Of a stretch of 64,000 nt of DNA, positions 17,384 to 25,436 are shown one piece after another; position 1 is the first letter of the stretch, and every line of letters starts with the position of its first letter. The notes under the pieces were generated by a model. That model made no database searches, was not told where the DNA came from, and worked only from the letters and a program-made list of their open reading frames with translations. Source of the DNA: Flavobacterium sp. ACN2 (lineage in GTDB: Bacteria; Bacteroidota; Bacteroidia; Flavobacteriales; Flavobacteriaceae); assembly GCF_002303885.1 (NCBI RefSeq), contig NZ_MRCM01000003.1, forward strand, positions 62,001 through 126,000, in the 5' to 3' direction. The translations under genes were made by a program, and so were the position numbers.

Positions 17384-18469
17384 TTACGATTTTTTAACGT
17401 CGATTTTTGATGCTTTATTTGCTTTTTCGAGCGTAAAAGAGAATTCCGAACCAATTCCGAACTCACTTTCTACATAAACTTTCTCTTTATGCGCTTCAAT
17501 AATATGCTTTACAATTGCCAATCCTAAACCAGAACCACCTTCCGATCTTGTTCCGCTTTTATCCACTCGGTAAAAACGTTCAAAAAGCCTCGGAATGTTT
17601 TGTTTTTCAACACCTTCACCGTTATCACTAATACGTATAAGGACTTTTTTCTTGGTTAGGTTTACTACGCCAACTTCTGTCAGACCGCCTTCTTTTCCAT
17701 ACTTAATAGAATTTACAATCAGATTTTCCAGCACTTGCTGTATTCTATCCTGATCTCCTCTAATCATTACCGACTGCACATTTTTACTTTCAAAAGCCAA
17801 TTTAATTTTCTTTTTATCAGCTTTCATTTCAAGCAATTCAAAGACATTCTGAATTAATTCGACAATATCAAAATCAGTCATATTCAAATCTAAATCACCC
17901 GATTCTAATTTGGTAATCATATCCAAATCTTCTACGATATAGATAAGACGCTCTACTCCTTTTTCGGCGCGTTTTAAATATTTCTTTCTGATATTTTTAT
18001 CATCCATTGCTCCGTCAAGTAAAGTTGAGACGTAGCCTTGAACGGTAAACAAAGGGGTTTTTAGTTCGTGCGAAACGTTTCCTAAAAACTCTCTTCTATA
18101 TTGTTCACGAATTTCGAGCATTTCGATTTCGAGTTTTTTATCGGTGGCAAACTTTTTTACTTCACGCGAAAGCGTTTCCATATCGGTATTAATCGGCTGA
18201 TTGATTAATGTTGTTGATTCTAACAGCGAAACCTCATCATAAATTTTCTTTACTCTTCGGTAAATAAATCGTTCTACACGATATTGCAAAACCAGAAAAG
18301 AGAAAATATAGATTACGATAATGAAAATTATTCCAAACGCAACTTGATGTTTTAATTGATTTTTATAAAATAATGACATTAACATCAATACAAATGCTGT
18401 TGTAAAGAGACTGATATATAATGCCGATTTTATGGCGAATTTGTATGTTTTTTTAAAATTAATTTTCAT
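17384..18469 (-). CDS. phoR: PhoR-like sensor histidine kinase
   Basis: 361 residues. Two membrane helices (about 15-33 and 43-62) are separated by only a few residues, so there is almost no periplasmic sensor domain, as in PhoR. A linker leads to the HisKA domain with the phospho-acceptor His134 in FLGNVSHELKTPL. The HATPase domain follows, with N (ENLIVNSIKYG), G1 (ISDNGEGV), F (LFERFYRVD) and G2 (GGSGLGLAIVKHI) boxes. All kinase motifs are intact. The PhoB-like regulator lies 252 bp upstream, with a hairpin between them. Assignment to phosphate signalling rests on the short sensor region and the porin next door, so the name is likely rather than certain. Confidence 0.82.
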   Translation of the reverse strand: MKINFKKTYKFAIKSALYISLFTTAFVLMLMSLFYKNQLKHQVAFGIIFIIVIYIFSFLVLQYRVERFIYRRVKKIYDEVSLLESTTLINQPINTDMETLSREVKKFATDKKLEIEMLEIREQYRREFLGNVSHELKTPLFTVQGYVSTLLDGAMDDKNIRKKYLKRAEKGVERLIYIVEDLDMITKLESGDLDLNMTDFDIVELIQNVFELLEMKADKKKIKLAFESKNVQSVMIRGDQDRIQQVLENLIVNSIKYGKEGGLTEVGVVNLTKKKVLIRISDNGEGVEKQNIPRLFERFYRVDKSGTRSEGGSGLGLAIVKHIIEAHKEKVYVESEFGIGSEFSFTLEKANKASKIDVKKS

Positions 18470-18566
18470 TGAAAAAATTGAGCCATTAAGAAATTAAGAA
18501 AATTAAGCTTTGCTTTTAAGTTATTTTCTTTTGAATAAATCAAAAAACAAAAAAGGAATAACTCAA

Positions 18567-18616
18567 AAACCATATAAGAAAATGAAGATTGTACAGCTTC
18601 AATTCTTATATGGTTT
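18567..18616 (-). terminator. Strong hairpin between the phoB-like and phoR-like genes
   Basis: Perfect 14-bp arms (18567-18580 and 18603-18616), extended inside by TGAAG/CTTCA around a short loop. On the minus strand it is followed by TTTTTGAG, so it could terminate or attenuate transcription after the regulator gene before the kinase gene. Confidence 0.55.
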
Positions 18617-18721
18617 AAATGTATTGAATATTTTTAAAAGAATTTGAAAGGGTTTAAATCTTTGCCAAAATTCTAAAATCACTTAGCAACTTAGTATCTT
18701 AGAACCTTAGCATCTTAAAAT

Positions 18722-19405
18722 CTAAACCTCAAATTTATAACCAACACCTTTTATGGTTTTAAAAAGGTCTTCGCCTATTTTTTCGCGCAGTTTTCTGATG
18801 TGAACATCGATTGTTCTACCTCCAACCACAACTTCATTACCCCAAACTTTATCCAGAATTTCGTCTCTTTTAAAAACTTTCCCTGGTTTTGAAGCTAATA
18901 GATAAAATAATTCGAATTCTTTTCTTGGCAAAGCAATTTCTACATTGCCTTTTATGATTTTGTATTCTTCACGATTAATCTCGATTCCGCCTACATTTAA
19001 AGTATCTGTAACAACTTCTTGTTCTTTTAACCTTCTTAACAGCGCCTTTACTTTTGAGACCAATAATTTTGGTTTAATTGGCTTAGTAATATAGTCATCG
19101 GCACCTGCATCAAAACCAGCTACTTGAGAATAATCTTCGCTTCTTGCTGTAAGAAATGTTATGATAACATTATTTAATTCAGGAATTTTTCTAATATGCT
19201 CGCAAGCCTCCATTCCGTCCATTTCTGCCATCATCACGTCCATAATGATTAATTCTGGCAGCTCTTTCTGTGCTTTTGCTATAGCATCTTTTCCATTAGA
19301 AGCTGTAACAATCTGATAGCCTTCCTGAGCAAGGTTATAGCCAACGATTTCTAAGATATCTGGTTCGTCGTCAACTAATAAAATCTTAGTTTGTGTTTTT
19401 TTCAT
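18722..19405 (-). CDS. phoB: PhoB-like response regulator (OmpR family)
   Basis: 227 residues from the ATG at 19405; the longer frame starts at TTG. The receiver domain has the acidic pair DD in ILLVDDEPD, the phospho-acceptor Asp56 (LIIMDVMM), Thr in FLTARS and Lys in YITKPIKP. The C-terminal winged helix (KEFELFYLLASKPGKVFKRDEILDKVWGNEVVVGGRTIDVHIRKLREKIG) is the OmpR/PhoB type. It should bind 11-bp-spaced direct repeats. Candidates are found before the porin, TonB receptor and lipoprotein genes that flank it. Confidence 0.87.
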   Translation of the reverse strand: MKKTQTKILLVDDEPDILEIVGYNLAQEGYQIVTASNGKDAIAKAQKELPELIIMDVMMAEMDGMEACEHIRKIPELNNVIITFLTARSEDYSQVAGFDAGADDYITKPIKPKLLVSKVKALLRRLKEQEVVTDTLNVGGIEINREEYKIIKGNVEIALPRKEFELFYLLASKPGKVFKRDEILDKVWGNEVVVGGRTIDVHIRKLREKIGEDLFKTIKGVGYKFEV

Positions 19406-19553
19406 AAATAGCAAAAATTGAGATTTTTATATCGAAACTTCTTCATTAAACATTCGATATTTCTTATTTCACAGGGTAAATATACTAACAAAAGAACCTT
19501 TAAAAAATGGTGTTAACCGTAATTTAATCTCGTAACAATTTGATAATCTTAAC

Positions 19554-19609
19554 AACACAAAAACATAACAAGTCGGTAACATGGACTTCACAGAGCGGTT
19601 CTTTCTTTG
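19554..19609 (+). promoter_or_regulatory. TonB receptor promoter with candidate PhoB boxes
   Basis: Boxes AACACAA (19554), ATAACAA (19565), GTAACAT (19576) and TTCACAG (19587) start exactly every 11 bp. The last three lie 37, 26 and 15 bp before the -7 element TTTCTTTG (19602-19609, one mismatch to TAnnTTTG). The ATG follows 39 bp later. The box positions agree with the porin and lipoprotein promoters. Confidence 0.68.
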
Positions 19610-19648
19610 CACAAAAATAATAAGACACAAACACAACACTGAAAAAAA

Positions 19649-22396
19649 ATGAAATTCAATTTAAGATTTCTCTTTATTGCATTATTTATCTGTACGATTT
19701 CGATCGCGCAAAACAAAGGTACGATTTCTGGAGTTCTGACTGACAAAGATATGAACAACGCATCGTTACCATTTGCTAATGTTTTAGTTAAAGGTACAAA
19801 TATTAGCGTAAATACGGACGTAGATGGAAAATATTCCTTAAGCGTAAATCCTGGAAATTATACTTTAATTTTTAGTTTTTTAGGATATGAATCTGTAGAA
19901 GCTCCTGTAGCTGTAAAAGCAAACGAAACTGTAACGGTTAATCAAGGGCTTTCAGCAGGAAGTTATACTCTTAAAGATGTAGTCGTTCAAGCAAGTGCAG
20001 TAAGCAAACAAAAAGAAACTGCATTACTTTTGGAACAAAAAAATGCTGTAGATATTAAACAAACTATTGGCGCGCAGGAACTTTCTAGAAAAGGTGTGGG
20101 CGATGTAGCTGCAGCTGTTGCAAAAACATCTGGAGTTTCTAAACAAGAAGGAAGCAACAGCGTTTACGTAAGAGGATTGGGTGACCGTTACAACTCGACT
20201 TCGATGAACGGATTACCAATTCCATCCAATGATCCACAAAGAAAAAACATTGCTCTAGATCTTTTCTCAACTGACATTGTTGAGTACATTTCAATTGACA
20301 AATCATACGGCGCAAAAATGTATGGAGATTTTGCTGGAGGAAATGTAGATATAGTATCTAAAGATTACCGCGGAAAAGGAATGTTCGAAATCTCATTAGG
20401 ATCAAAAGTTAACACTAATGCAGTATCAAATTCTAGCAATTTCTTATTACAACAAGGCCCAAACAAATCTGGTTTTGTTTCTTACGGAGTTCCAAACAAT
20501 CCTTTAACCAGTTTTAGTTTTGAAAACAGTTTAAATCCTAAAAAAGAATCTCCTTTTGGCGGAAACTTCAATCTAAAAGCAGGTAAAACTTTCAACATTG
20601 GTGAAGAAGGAAAATTAAGCCTTTTTGCTACTGCAGGTTTTGGAAATGGTTACGAGTATAGAGAAGGGCTTAGCCAAAGTGTAAATGCTCAGGGTGCTTC
20701 ATTAAAATCTTTCCAACAAGAAAAATTTACGTACAACACCAATACTACTGGAATGTTCAATGCTAACTACCGTTTGAACAAAAACCATAAAATTGGATAC
20801 AACTTCTTGTATGTTAACTCATCTGAGCAAACTAGAGATACTTATTTTGGAAGTGATCGTGATTTTGACAATGCTGATGCAAGTCTTTTAGTTCAAAGAG
20901 GTACGTTTACACAAAACACTGTAATGATCAATCAGCTTTTAGGAAATGACAAAATAACTGATAAAATTGATTTGGATTGGGGTGTTTCATACAATACCGT
21001 GAAAGGTAATATGCCAGATAGAACCCAAAACAAAATGTTCTACAATCCAACAACTGACATTTATACACTTGCTCAAAGAACCACTACCGATAACCAAAGA
21101 TATTTCCAAGATCTTACAGAAAATGAAGCAGCCGCCAATCTTGCCTTCTCATACAAGTTACAAGATCAAGATGGGGCTTCTAAAGGAAAAATCACTGCAG
21201 GTTATAACGGAAGATTTAAAAAACGTGATTTTGAAGCTATTCAATTCAACTTCAACATTAGCCAAACTGGTCAAAACACAAGTGTAGATCCAAACAATTT
21301 AGATGCTTTTTTTAACCAAGCAAATTACGAAAGTGGTTTATTCTCAACTGCATCTTTTGCAGGAATGGCTCCTCAAACTTATGATGGAAAACAAGATATA
21401 CACGCAGGTTTTGGTAATTTCGAATATAAATTCACTGACAAATTAAGCTCTGTTATTGGCGTAAGATACGAAAGAATCTCTCAAACAGTTAACTGGAGAA
21501 CACAGCTTGATGCAGGTGGAGGAACAAATACTTTTGAAAGAAATGAATTTTTACCAAGTGCTGTTTTAAAATATGAATTAAACGAAAAACAAAATCTTCG
21601 TTTAGCGGCTAGTAAAACATACACATTGCCACAGTTTAAAGAACGTGCTTTGTTTATCTATGAAGATGTAATGGAATCTGTAATTGGTAATCCAAGCTTA
21701 TATCCTTCACAAAACTACAATCTTGATTTAAAATGGGAGATGTTCCCAAAAAGCGATGAGTTATTATCTGTTACTGCTTTTGGAAAATATATCATGGACC
21801 CAATCAACCAAATCATTATTGCTTCTTCTACAAATGATATTTCTTTTGTTAATATTGGAGATACAGGTTACGCATATGGAGTTGAGTTAGAAGCAAGAAA
21901 GAATATTTTTGAAATTGAAGGAGAATACACTAACAAACTTTCTGTTGGATTTAATGCTTCTTTAATGAAAACACATCAAGACATTGATGCGGAAAAAGTT
22001 AGAAATGAAACAGACGGAAGATTAAACATCAACACTACAGATAGTAGTTCAGGATTTACAGGAGCTTCAGATTTGATTTTAAATGCTGATTTATCGTATA
22101 CTAAAAACTTCAAAAACGACTCTGGAATTATGGCAACTCTTGCTTACAACCATTATTCTGATAAGCTTTACGCAATTGGAAACGAAGGAAAAGGAAATTT
22201 AGTTGACAAAGCAATGGGATCTTTAGACCTTATTTTAAAAACAAAATTGACTAAAAGCTTTGGAATTGATTTTGGAGCAAGAAACTTATTGAATCCAGAA
22301 TTCAAAAGAGTTCAAGAAAATGCAGGTGGAGACGTATTGGTTTTCAACTACAAAAAAGGTCTGACATTCGGATTGGGAATGAACTACCAATTCTAA
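19649..22396 (+). CDS. TonB-dependent receptor with carboxypeptidase-like N-terminal domain
   Basis: 915 residues. A signal peptide (LRFLFIALFICTISIAQ) is followed by a CarboxypepD_reg-like domain (about 22-105: GTISGVLTDKDM...ANVLVKGTNISVNTDVDGKYSLSV). Next come a plug (GAQELSRKGVGDVAAAVAKTSGVSKQEGSNSVYVRGLGDRYNSTSMNGLPIPS, then VEYISIDKSYGAKMYGDFAGGNVDIVSKD) and a 22-strand-type barrel ending GLTFGLGMNYQF. It uses TonB energy to take up a substrate across the outer membrane. Its place beside PhoB/PhoR-like genes and the candidate PhoB boxes suggest a phosphorus compound. No SusD homologue follows; the next gene is a beta-helix lipoprotein. Confidence 0.88.
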   Translation: MKFNLRFLFIALFICTISIAQNKGTISGVLTDKDMNNASLPFANVLVKGTNISVNTDVDGKYSLSVNPGNYTLIFSFLGYESVEAPVAVKANETVTVNQGLSAGSYTLKDVVVQASAVSKQKETALLLEQKNAVDIKQTIGAQELSRKGVGDVAAAVAKTSGVSKQEGSNSVYVRGLGDRYNSTSMNGLPIPSNDPQRKNIALDLFSTDIVEYISIDKSYGAKMYGDFAGGNVDIVSKDYRGKGMFEISLGSKVNTNAVSNSSNFLLQQGPNKSGFVSYGVPNNPLTSFSFENSLNPKKESPFGGNFNLKAGKTFNIGEEGKLSLFATAGFGNGYEYREGLSQSVNAQGASLKSFQQEKFTYNTNTTGMFNANYRLNKNHKIGYNFLYVNSSEQTRDTYFGSDRDFDNADASLLVQRGTFTQNTVMINQLLGNDKITDKIDLDWGVSYNTVKGNMPDRTQNKMFYNPTTDIYTLAQRTTTDNQRYFQDLTENEAAANLAFSYKLQDQDGASKGKITAGYNGRFKKRDFEAIQFNFNISQTGQNTSVDPNNLDAFFNQANYESGLFSTASFAGMAPQTYDGKQDIHAGFGNFEYKFTDKLSSVIGVRYERISQTVNWRTQLDAGGGTNTFERNEFLPSAVLKYELNEKQNLRLAASKTYTLPQFKERALFIYEDVMESVIGNPSLYPSQNYNLDLKWEMFPKSDELLSVTAFGKYIMDPINQIIIASSTNDISFVNIGDTGYAYGVELEARKNIFEIEGEYTNKLSVGFNASLMKTHQDIDAEKVRNETDGRLNINTTDSSSGFTGASDLILNADLSYTKNFKNDSGIMATLAYNHYSDKLYAIGNEGKGNLVDKAMGSLDLILKTKLTKSFGIDFGARNLLNPEFKRVQENAGGDVLVFNYKKGLTFGLGMNYQF

Positions 22397-22451
22397 GAAA
22401 CATACTGGAAATATTGAGTTATCAATTCCTTAACGTTAGAATAAAAAACAC

Positions 22452-22507
22452 ATAACAAATAGATGACAACGGCTTAACGTTGATTAAAGCTTAAGTTCTA
22501 ATCTTTG
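22452..22507 (+). promoter_or_regulatory. Beta-helix lipoprotein promoter with candidate PhoB boxes
   Basis: Boxes ATAACAA (22452), ATGACAA (22463) and TTAACGT (22474) start every 11 bp and lie 48, 37 and 26 bp before the -7 element AATCTTTG (22500-22507). The -37 and -26 boxes are in register with the TonB receptor and porin promoters. It shows that this gene has its own promoter within the cluster. Confidence 0.65.
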
Positions 22508-22534
22508 CATAAACACAAACTAATTAAAAAAGTA

Positions 22535-23722
22535 ATGAAAAAAACAATTTCAACAATTTTCGGTTTAGCTGCATTATCGCTTGCAACACTTACAACTTCT
22601 TGCTCAAGTGATGACAACAAAAACGAGGGACCAAAATCTGATTTCGTAGTAGTTAGAGATAACTTACAAGGAGAAATCAACAGCGGAGAGGTAGTATTAG
22701 AATCTGGAACTTATAAACTAACAGGGAAATTAGTAGTTAAAAACACTGCTAAACTTACAATCAAACCTGGAGTTATCATTGAAGCAACTGCAGTAGCAGC
22801 TGACCAATTACAAGCAGTAAGATATATTGCTGTAGCACAAGGAGGACAAATCGACGTTCAAGGAACTGCTGCTAGTCCAGTTATTATGACTTCAGAAACT
22901 AAAAAACCAGCTGCTTGGGGTGGTTTAGTAATCTGTGGAAAAGCACCTATCAACAAAGGAACTACTGCTAGTGCTGAAGTTTCTGAGTTAACTTACGGTG
23001 GAACTGTAGCTAACGACAACTCTGGATCAATTAAATATTTAAGAATTGAGTACCCAGGTTTCTCTTACAGCAGTGACAAAGAATTCAACGGACTTTCTTT
23101 ATTTGGAGTTGGAAACGGAACTGTTATTGATTATGTACAAATTTACGAAAGCTCTGACGACGGATTCGAGTGGTTTGGTGGAACTGTAAATGCATCTCAC
23201 TTAGTAGTTTCTAATAAAGACAATACAGCTGTAGGTGATGATTTATTTGACTGGACTGAAGGATGGAGTGGAACAGGAGAAAACTTCTACGGAATCAGAA
23301 CTAACGCTGGTAACAGAGGTATCGAAGCTGATAACAACTCTAACAACCACTTAGCTACACCAATTTCTTTCCCAACTATCAAAAACCTTACTTTAATTGG
23401 TTTCGGATCTACTGACACAAGTGCAGAGTCTCAAGCTTTCAAATTAAGAGTTGGTACAAAAGGTAAATTTGATAACGTTGTATTAAAAGGTTGGAAAACT
23501 GGATTTGACGTAGAACATGACGAAACTATCTCATATGTTGGAGCTGACTTATTAGCTACTAACGTTAAATTTGAAGACGTTCCTACTAAATCAAAAGGTA
23601 CAACTACAGGAAAACTTACTGCTGATGTATCTAAAGTTTACACAGAATCTACAACTGCAACTGGAGCAGGAAACGGATCAGGAGTTCCAACTTGGGCTGC
23701 TGGATGGACAAAAGGTCTATAA
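22535..23722 (+). CDS. Predicted beta-helix lipoprotein linked to a TonB receptor
   Basis: 395 residues from the ATG at 22535; the longer frame begins at a TTG within the -7 element. A lipoprotein signal peptide with lipobox (LTTSCSSDD) comes first. The mature part has short repeated strands typical of a right-handed parallel beta-helix (KLVVKNTAKLTIKPGVIIEA, GGQIDVQGTAASPVIMTSE, TVIDYVQIYESSDDGFEWFGG, FDNVVLKGWKTGFDVEH). It is probably displayed at the outer membrane and could capture substrate for the upstream TonB receptor, as SusD proteins do, but it is not a SusD. It is followed by a clear terminator. I do not know a described function. Confidence 0.75.
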   Translation: MKKTISTIFGLAALSLATLTTSCSSDDNKNEGPKSDFVVVRDNLQGEINSGEVVLESGTYKLTGKLVVKNTAKLTIKPGVIIEATAVAADQLQAVRYIAVAQGGQIDVQGTAASPVIMTSETKKPAAWGGLVICGKAPINKGTTASAEVSELTYGGTVANDNSGSIKYLRIEYPGFSYSSDKEFNGLSLFGVGNGTVIDYVQIYESSDDGFEWFGGTVNASHLVVSNKDNTAVGDDLFDWTEGWSGTGENFYGIRTNAGNRGIEADNNSNNHLATPISFPTIKNLTLIGFGSTDTSAESQAFKLRVGTKGKFDNVVLKGWKTGFDVEHDETISYVGADLLATNVKFEDVPTKSKGTTTGKLTADVSKVYTESTTATGAGNGSGVPTWAAGWTKGL

Positions 23723-23743
23723 TAAGAAAACAAAAAATAGTAA

Positions 23744-23777
23744 AAACACTCTAATTTTATTAGGGTGTTTTTTTTTG
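23744..23777 (+). terminator. Rho-independent terminator after the lipoprotein gene
   Basis: Stem AAACACTCTA (23744-23753) with TAGGGTGTTT (23761-23770), one G-U pair, then a run of T residues. Confidence 0.85.
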
Positions 23778-23843
23778 CTTTTTAGTAATGTAGATCGCCT
23801 CTAAAGTAATGTAATCTCTTAATCGCTTCGAAAACATAATGTT

Positions 23844-23877
23844 AAAAACATCCTAATTCTTTAGGATGTTTTTTTTT
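23844..23877 (+). terminator. Second rho-independent terminator
   Basis: Stem AAAAACATCCTAA (23844-23856) with TTAGGATGTTTTT (23861-23873), loop TTCT, then more T residues. It comes only 67 nt after the previous terminator with no gene between, so it either backs up the first or ends a short RNA. Confidence 0.8.
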
Positions 23878-23903
23878 GGCGTACTTTTTGTATTTTTTTT
23901 TTG

Positions 23904-23912
23904 TATATTTAC
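23904..23912 (+). promoter_or_regulatory. Probable -7 element (TATATTTAC) of the sorting-domain gene
   Basis: TATATTTA is one base away from TAnnTTTG and ends about 20 bp before the ATG at 23931. A longer frame starting at TTG 23901 would begin inside this element, which supports the later start. Confidence 0.4.
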
Positions 23913-23930
23913 ATTAATCAAATACACGCG

Positions 23931-24269
23931 ATGGCAAAAAACTACTTTTATATTACTTTCTTATTGGCATTTTTCTTCACTGTAAGCGTTTCGGCTCAGG
24001 ACAGCAAGCAATTACCAAAAACTCAAGAATCTACTTCTATCGAGGGTCTTAGCTTGTATCCTAATCCCGTTACAAACGGAAAAGTCTATATCTCATCTAA
24101 AAACGATTTAGAGAAAGAAATTATTGTGTTTGACATCTTAGGCAAAAAAGTATTGCAAGCTCATTTAGTATCAAGAGAGCTAAGTGTTGCAGAATTACCG
24201 CCAGGTGTTTATATCATCAAAATAAGCGAACAAAACGCATCGGCAACCCGAAAACTAATTATAAGATAA
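23931..24269 (+). CDS. Minimal T9SS type A sorting domain protein
   Basis: 112 residues from the ATG at 23931. A signal peptide (YFYITFLLAFFFTVSVSAQ) is followed by about 20 linker residues and then a complete type IX secretion C-terminal domain. That domain has LYPNPVTNGKVYIS, the EIIVFDILGKKVLQ strand, the LPPGVYIIKIS motif and the basic end RKLIIR. There is essentially no passenger, so the exported product is a bare sorting domain. It has its own promoter and terminator and follows the phosphate-type cluster. It may act as a small surface protein or be the remnant of a larger one. Confidence 0.82.
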   Translation: MAKNYFYITFLLAFFFTVSVSAQDSKQLPKTQESTSIEGLSLYPNPVTNGKVYISSKNDLEKEIIVFDILGKKVLQAHLVSRELSVAELPPGVYIIKISEQNASATRKLIIR

Positions 24270-24291
24270 AAGCTCCTTTGGAGCTTTTTTT
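24268..24291 (+). terminator. Rho-independent terminator
   Basis: Stem AAAAGCTCC (24268-24276) with GGAGCTTTT (24280-24288), loop TTT, followed by T residues. It starts at the stop codon of the sorting-domain gene. Confidence 0.88.
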
Positions 24292-24370
24292 AGTTTTCAG
24301 TAGCAGTTTTCAGTTTACATACTTTGCTGAAAACTGTGACTGAATACTGCAACTGAACACTAAAAAACAA

Positions 24371-24378
24371 TATCTTTG
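24371..24378 (+). promoter_or_regulatory. -7 element TATCTTTG of the LuxE-type gene
   Basis: An exact match to the strong flavobacterial form TATCTTTG. The predicted TTG start codon is 13 bp downstream, so the leader is very short. Confidence 0.6.
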
Positions 24379-24390
24379 CAAAAAAAAGTT

Positions 24391-25371
24391 TTGATCACAG
24401 CCAACGATATCTTTACCATTTCAAGTCAGAAACAATTTGAAAAAATAGCATTAAAAGTGTTTCGTTTTCAGCACGAGAACAACAAAGTTTATGGTGATTT
24501 TTGTGATTTTTTAAATGTTAATCCGCAACAAGTAAAATCACTGCAGCAAATTCCTTTTTTACCCATTCAGTTTTTCAAAAGTCATGATGTAGTTTCTAAT
24601 ACAGATCCGACACAAGTAACTTTTACCAGCAGTGGAACAACTGGAATGATTACAAGCAGACATTTAGTGACCGATATTTCCCTATATGAGGAAAGTTACC
24701 GCAAAGGATTTTCGCAATTTTACGGCAATATCGAAGATTACGTTGTTTTAGCTCTTTTGCCATCTTATTTAGAACGTGAAGGCTCTTCTTTAATTTACAT
24801 GGTAGAAGATTTAATAAAACTCTCTAATCAGCCTGAAAGTGGGTTTTATTTACACAACCACAACGACTTAATCAAAAAACTTCTTGAATTGGACGAAGCG
24901 GGTCAAAATGTAATTCTAATTGGGGTAACTTACGCTTTATTAGATTTGATCGAAAAACACCAATTCAACCTTCAAAATACCATTATTATGGAAACTGGAG
25001 GAATGAAAGGAAAACGTAAAGAAATGATTCGTGAAGAATTACATGAAATACTTTGTAAAGGCTTCGGAGTTTCTTCTATTCATTCAGAATACGGAATGAC
25101 CGAGCTTTTAGCGCAAGCCTATTCTTTAGGCGAAGGTGTCTTTGAATGCCCTCCTTGGATGCATATTTTGGTTCGAGATCCCGAAGATGCCCTCACTTAC
25201 GTGAAAGACGGAAAAACTGGTGGAATCAATGTAATTGATTTAGCCAACATCAATTCCTGTTCTTTTATTGCCACGCAGGATTTAGGCAAAAAAAATCCCA
25301 ACAACTCTTTTGAAGTATTGGGACGTTTTGATAATTCTGATATTCGCGGCTGTAATTTGATGGTTTTGTAA
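24391..25371 (+). CDS. LuxE/PaaK-like acyl-protein synthetase
   Basis: 326 residues if translation starts at the TTG at 24391 (M-I-T-A-N-D-I-F). The first in-frame ATG is some 90 codons further on, beyond conserved sequence, and an earlier TTG (24376) lies inside the promoter. The adenylate-forming signature TFTSSGTTG is present, along with IMETGGMKGKRKEM, SEYGMTELLAQAY and DLGKKN segments characteristic of LuxE/PaaK enzymes. These activate a carboxylate as acyl-AMP. In flavobacteria such genes are usually single and of unproven substrate; here there is no luxCD neighbour. A start at a non-ATG codon is unusual but well supported by the alignment of the N-terminus. Confidence 0.85.
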   Translation: MITANDIFTISSQKQFEKIALKVFRFQHENNKVYGDFCDFLNVNPQQVKSLQQIPFLPIQFFKSHDVVSNTDPTQVTFTSSGTTGMITSRHLVTDISLYEESYRKGFSQFYGNIEDYVVLALLPSYLEREGSSLIYMVEDLIKLSNQPESGFYLHNHNDLIKKLLELDEAGQNVILIGVTYALLDLIEKHQFNLQNTIIMETGGMKGKRKEMIREELHEILCKGFGVSSIHSEYGMTELLAQAYSLGEGVFECPPWMHILVRDPEDALTYVKDGKTGGINVIDLANINSCSFIATQDLGKKNPNNSFEVLGRFDNSDIRGCNLMVL

Positions 25372-25436
25372 AAAAAGTCTAATCGTTGACTTATTTAATC
25401 GCAAAAAAAATCGATTAAACAGTTAAACAAAAAAAA

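Noticed and set aside
22505..22534. Longer start for the beta-helix lipoprotein (TTG at 22505)
   Set aside because: The TTG is part of the -7 promoter element; the ATG at 22535 begins the lipoprotein signal.
24376..24390. Longer start for the LuxE-type enzyme
   Set aside because: The TTG at 24376 falls inside TATCTTTG, so it would not be transcribed. The TTG at 24391 gives the expected N-terminus.
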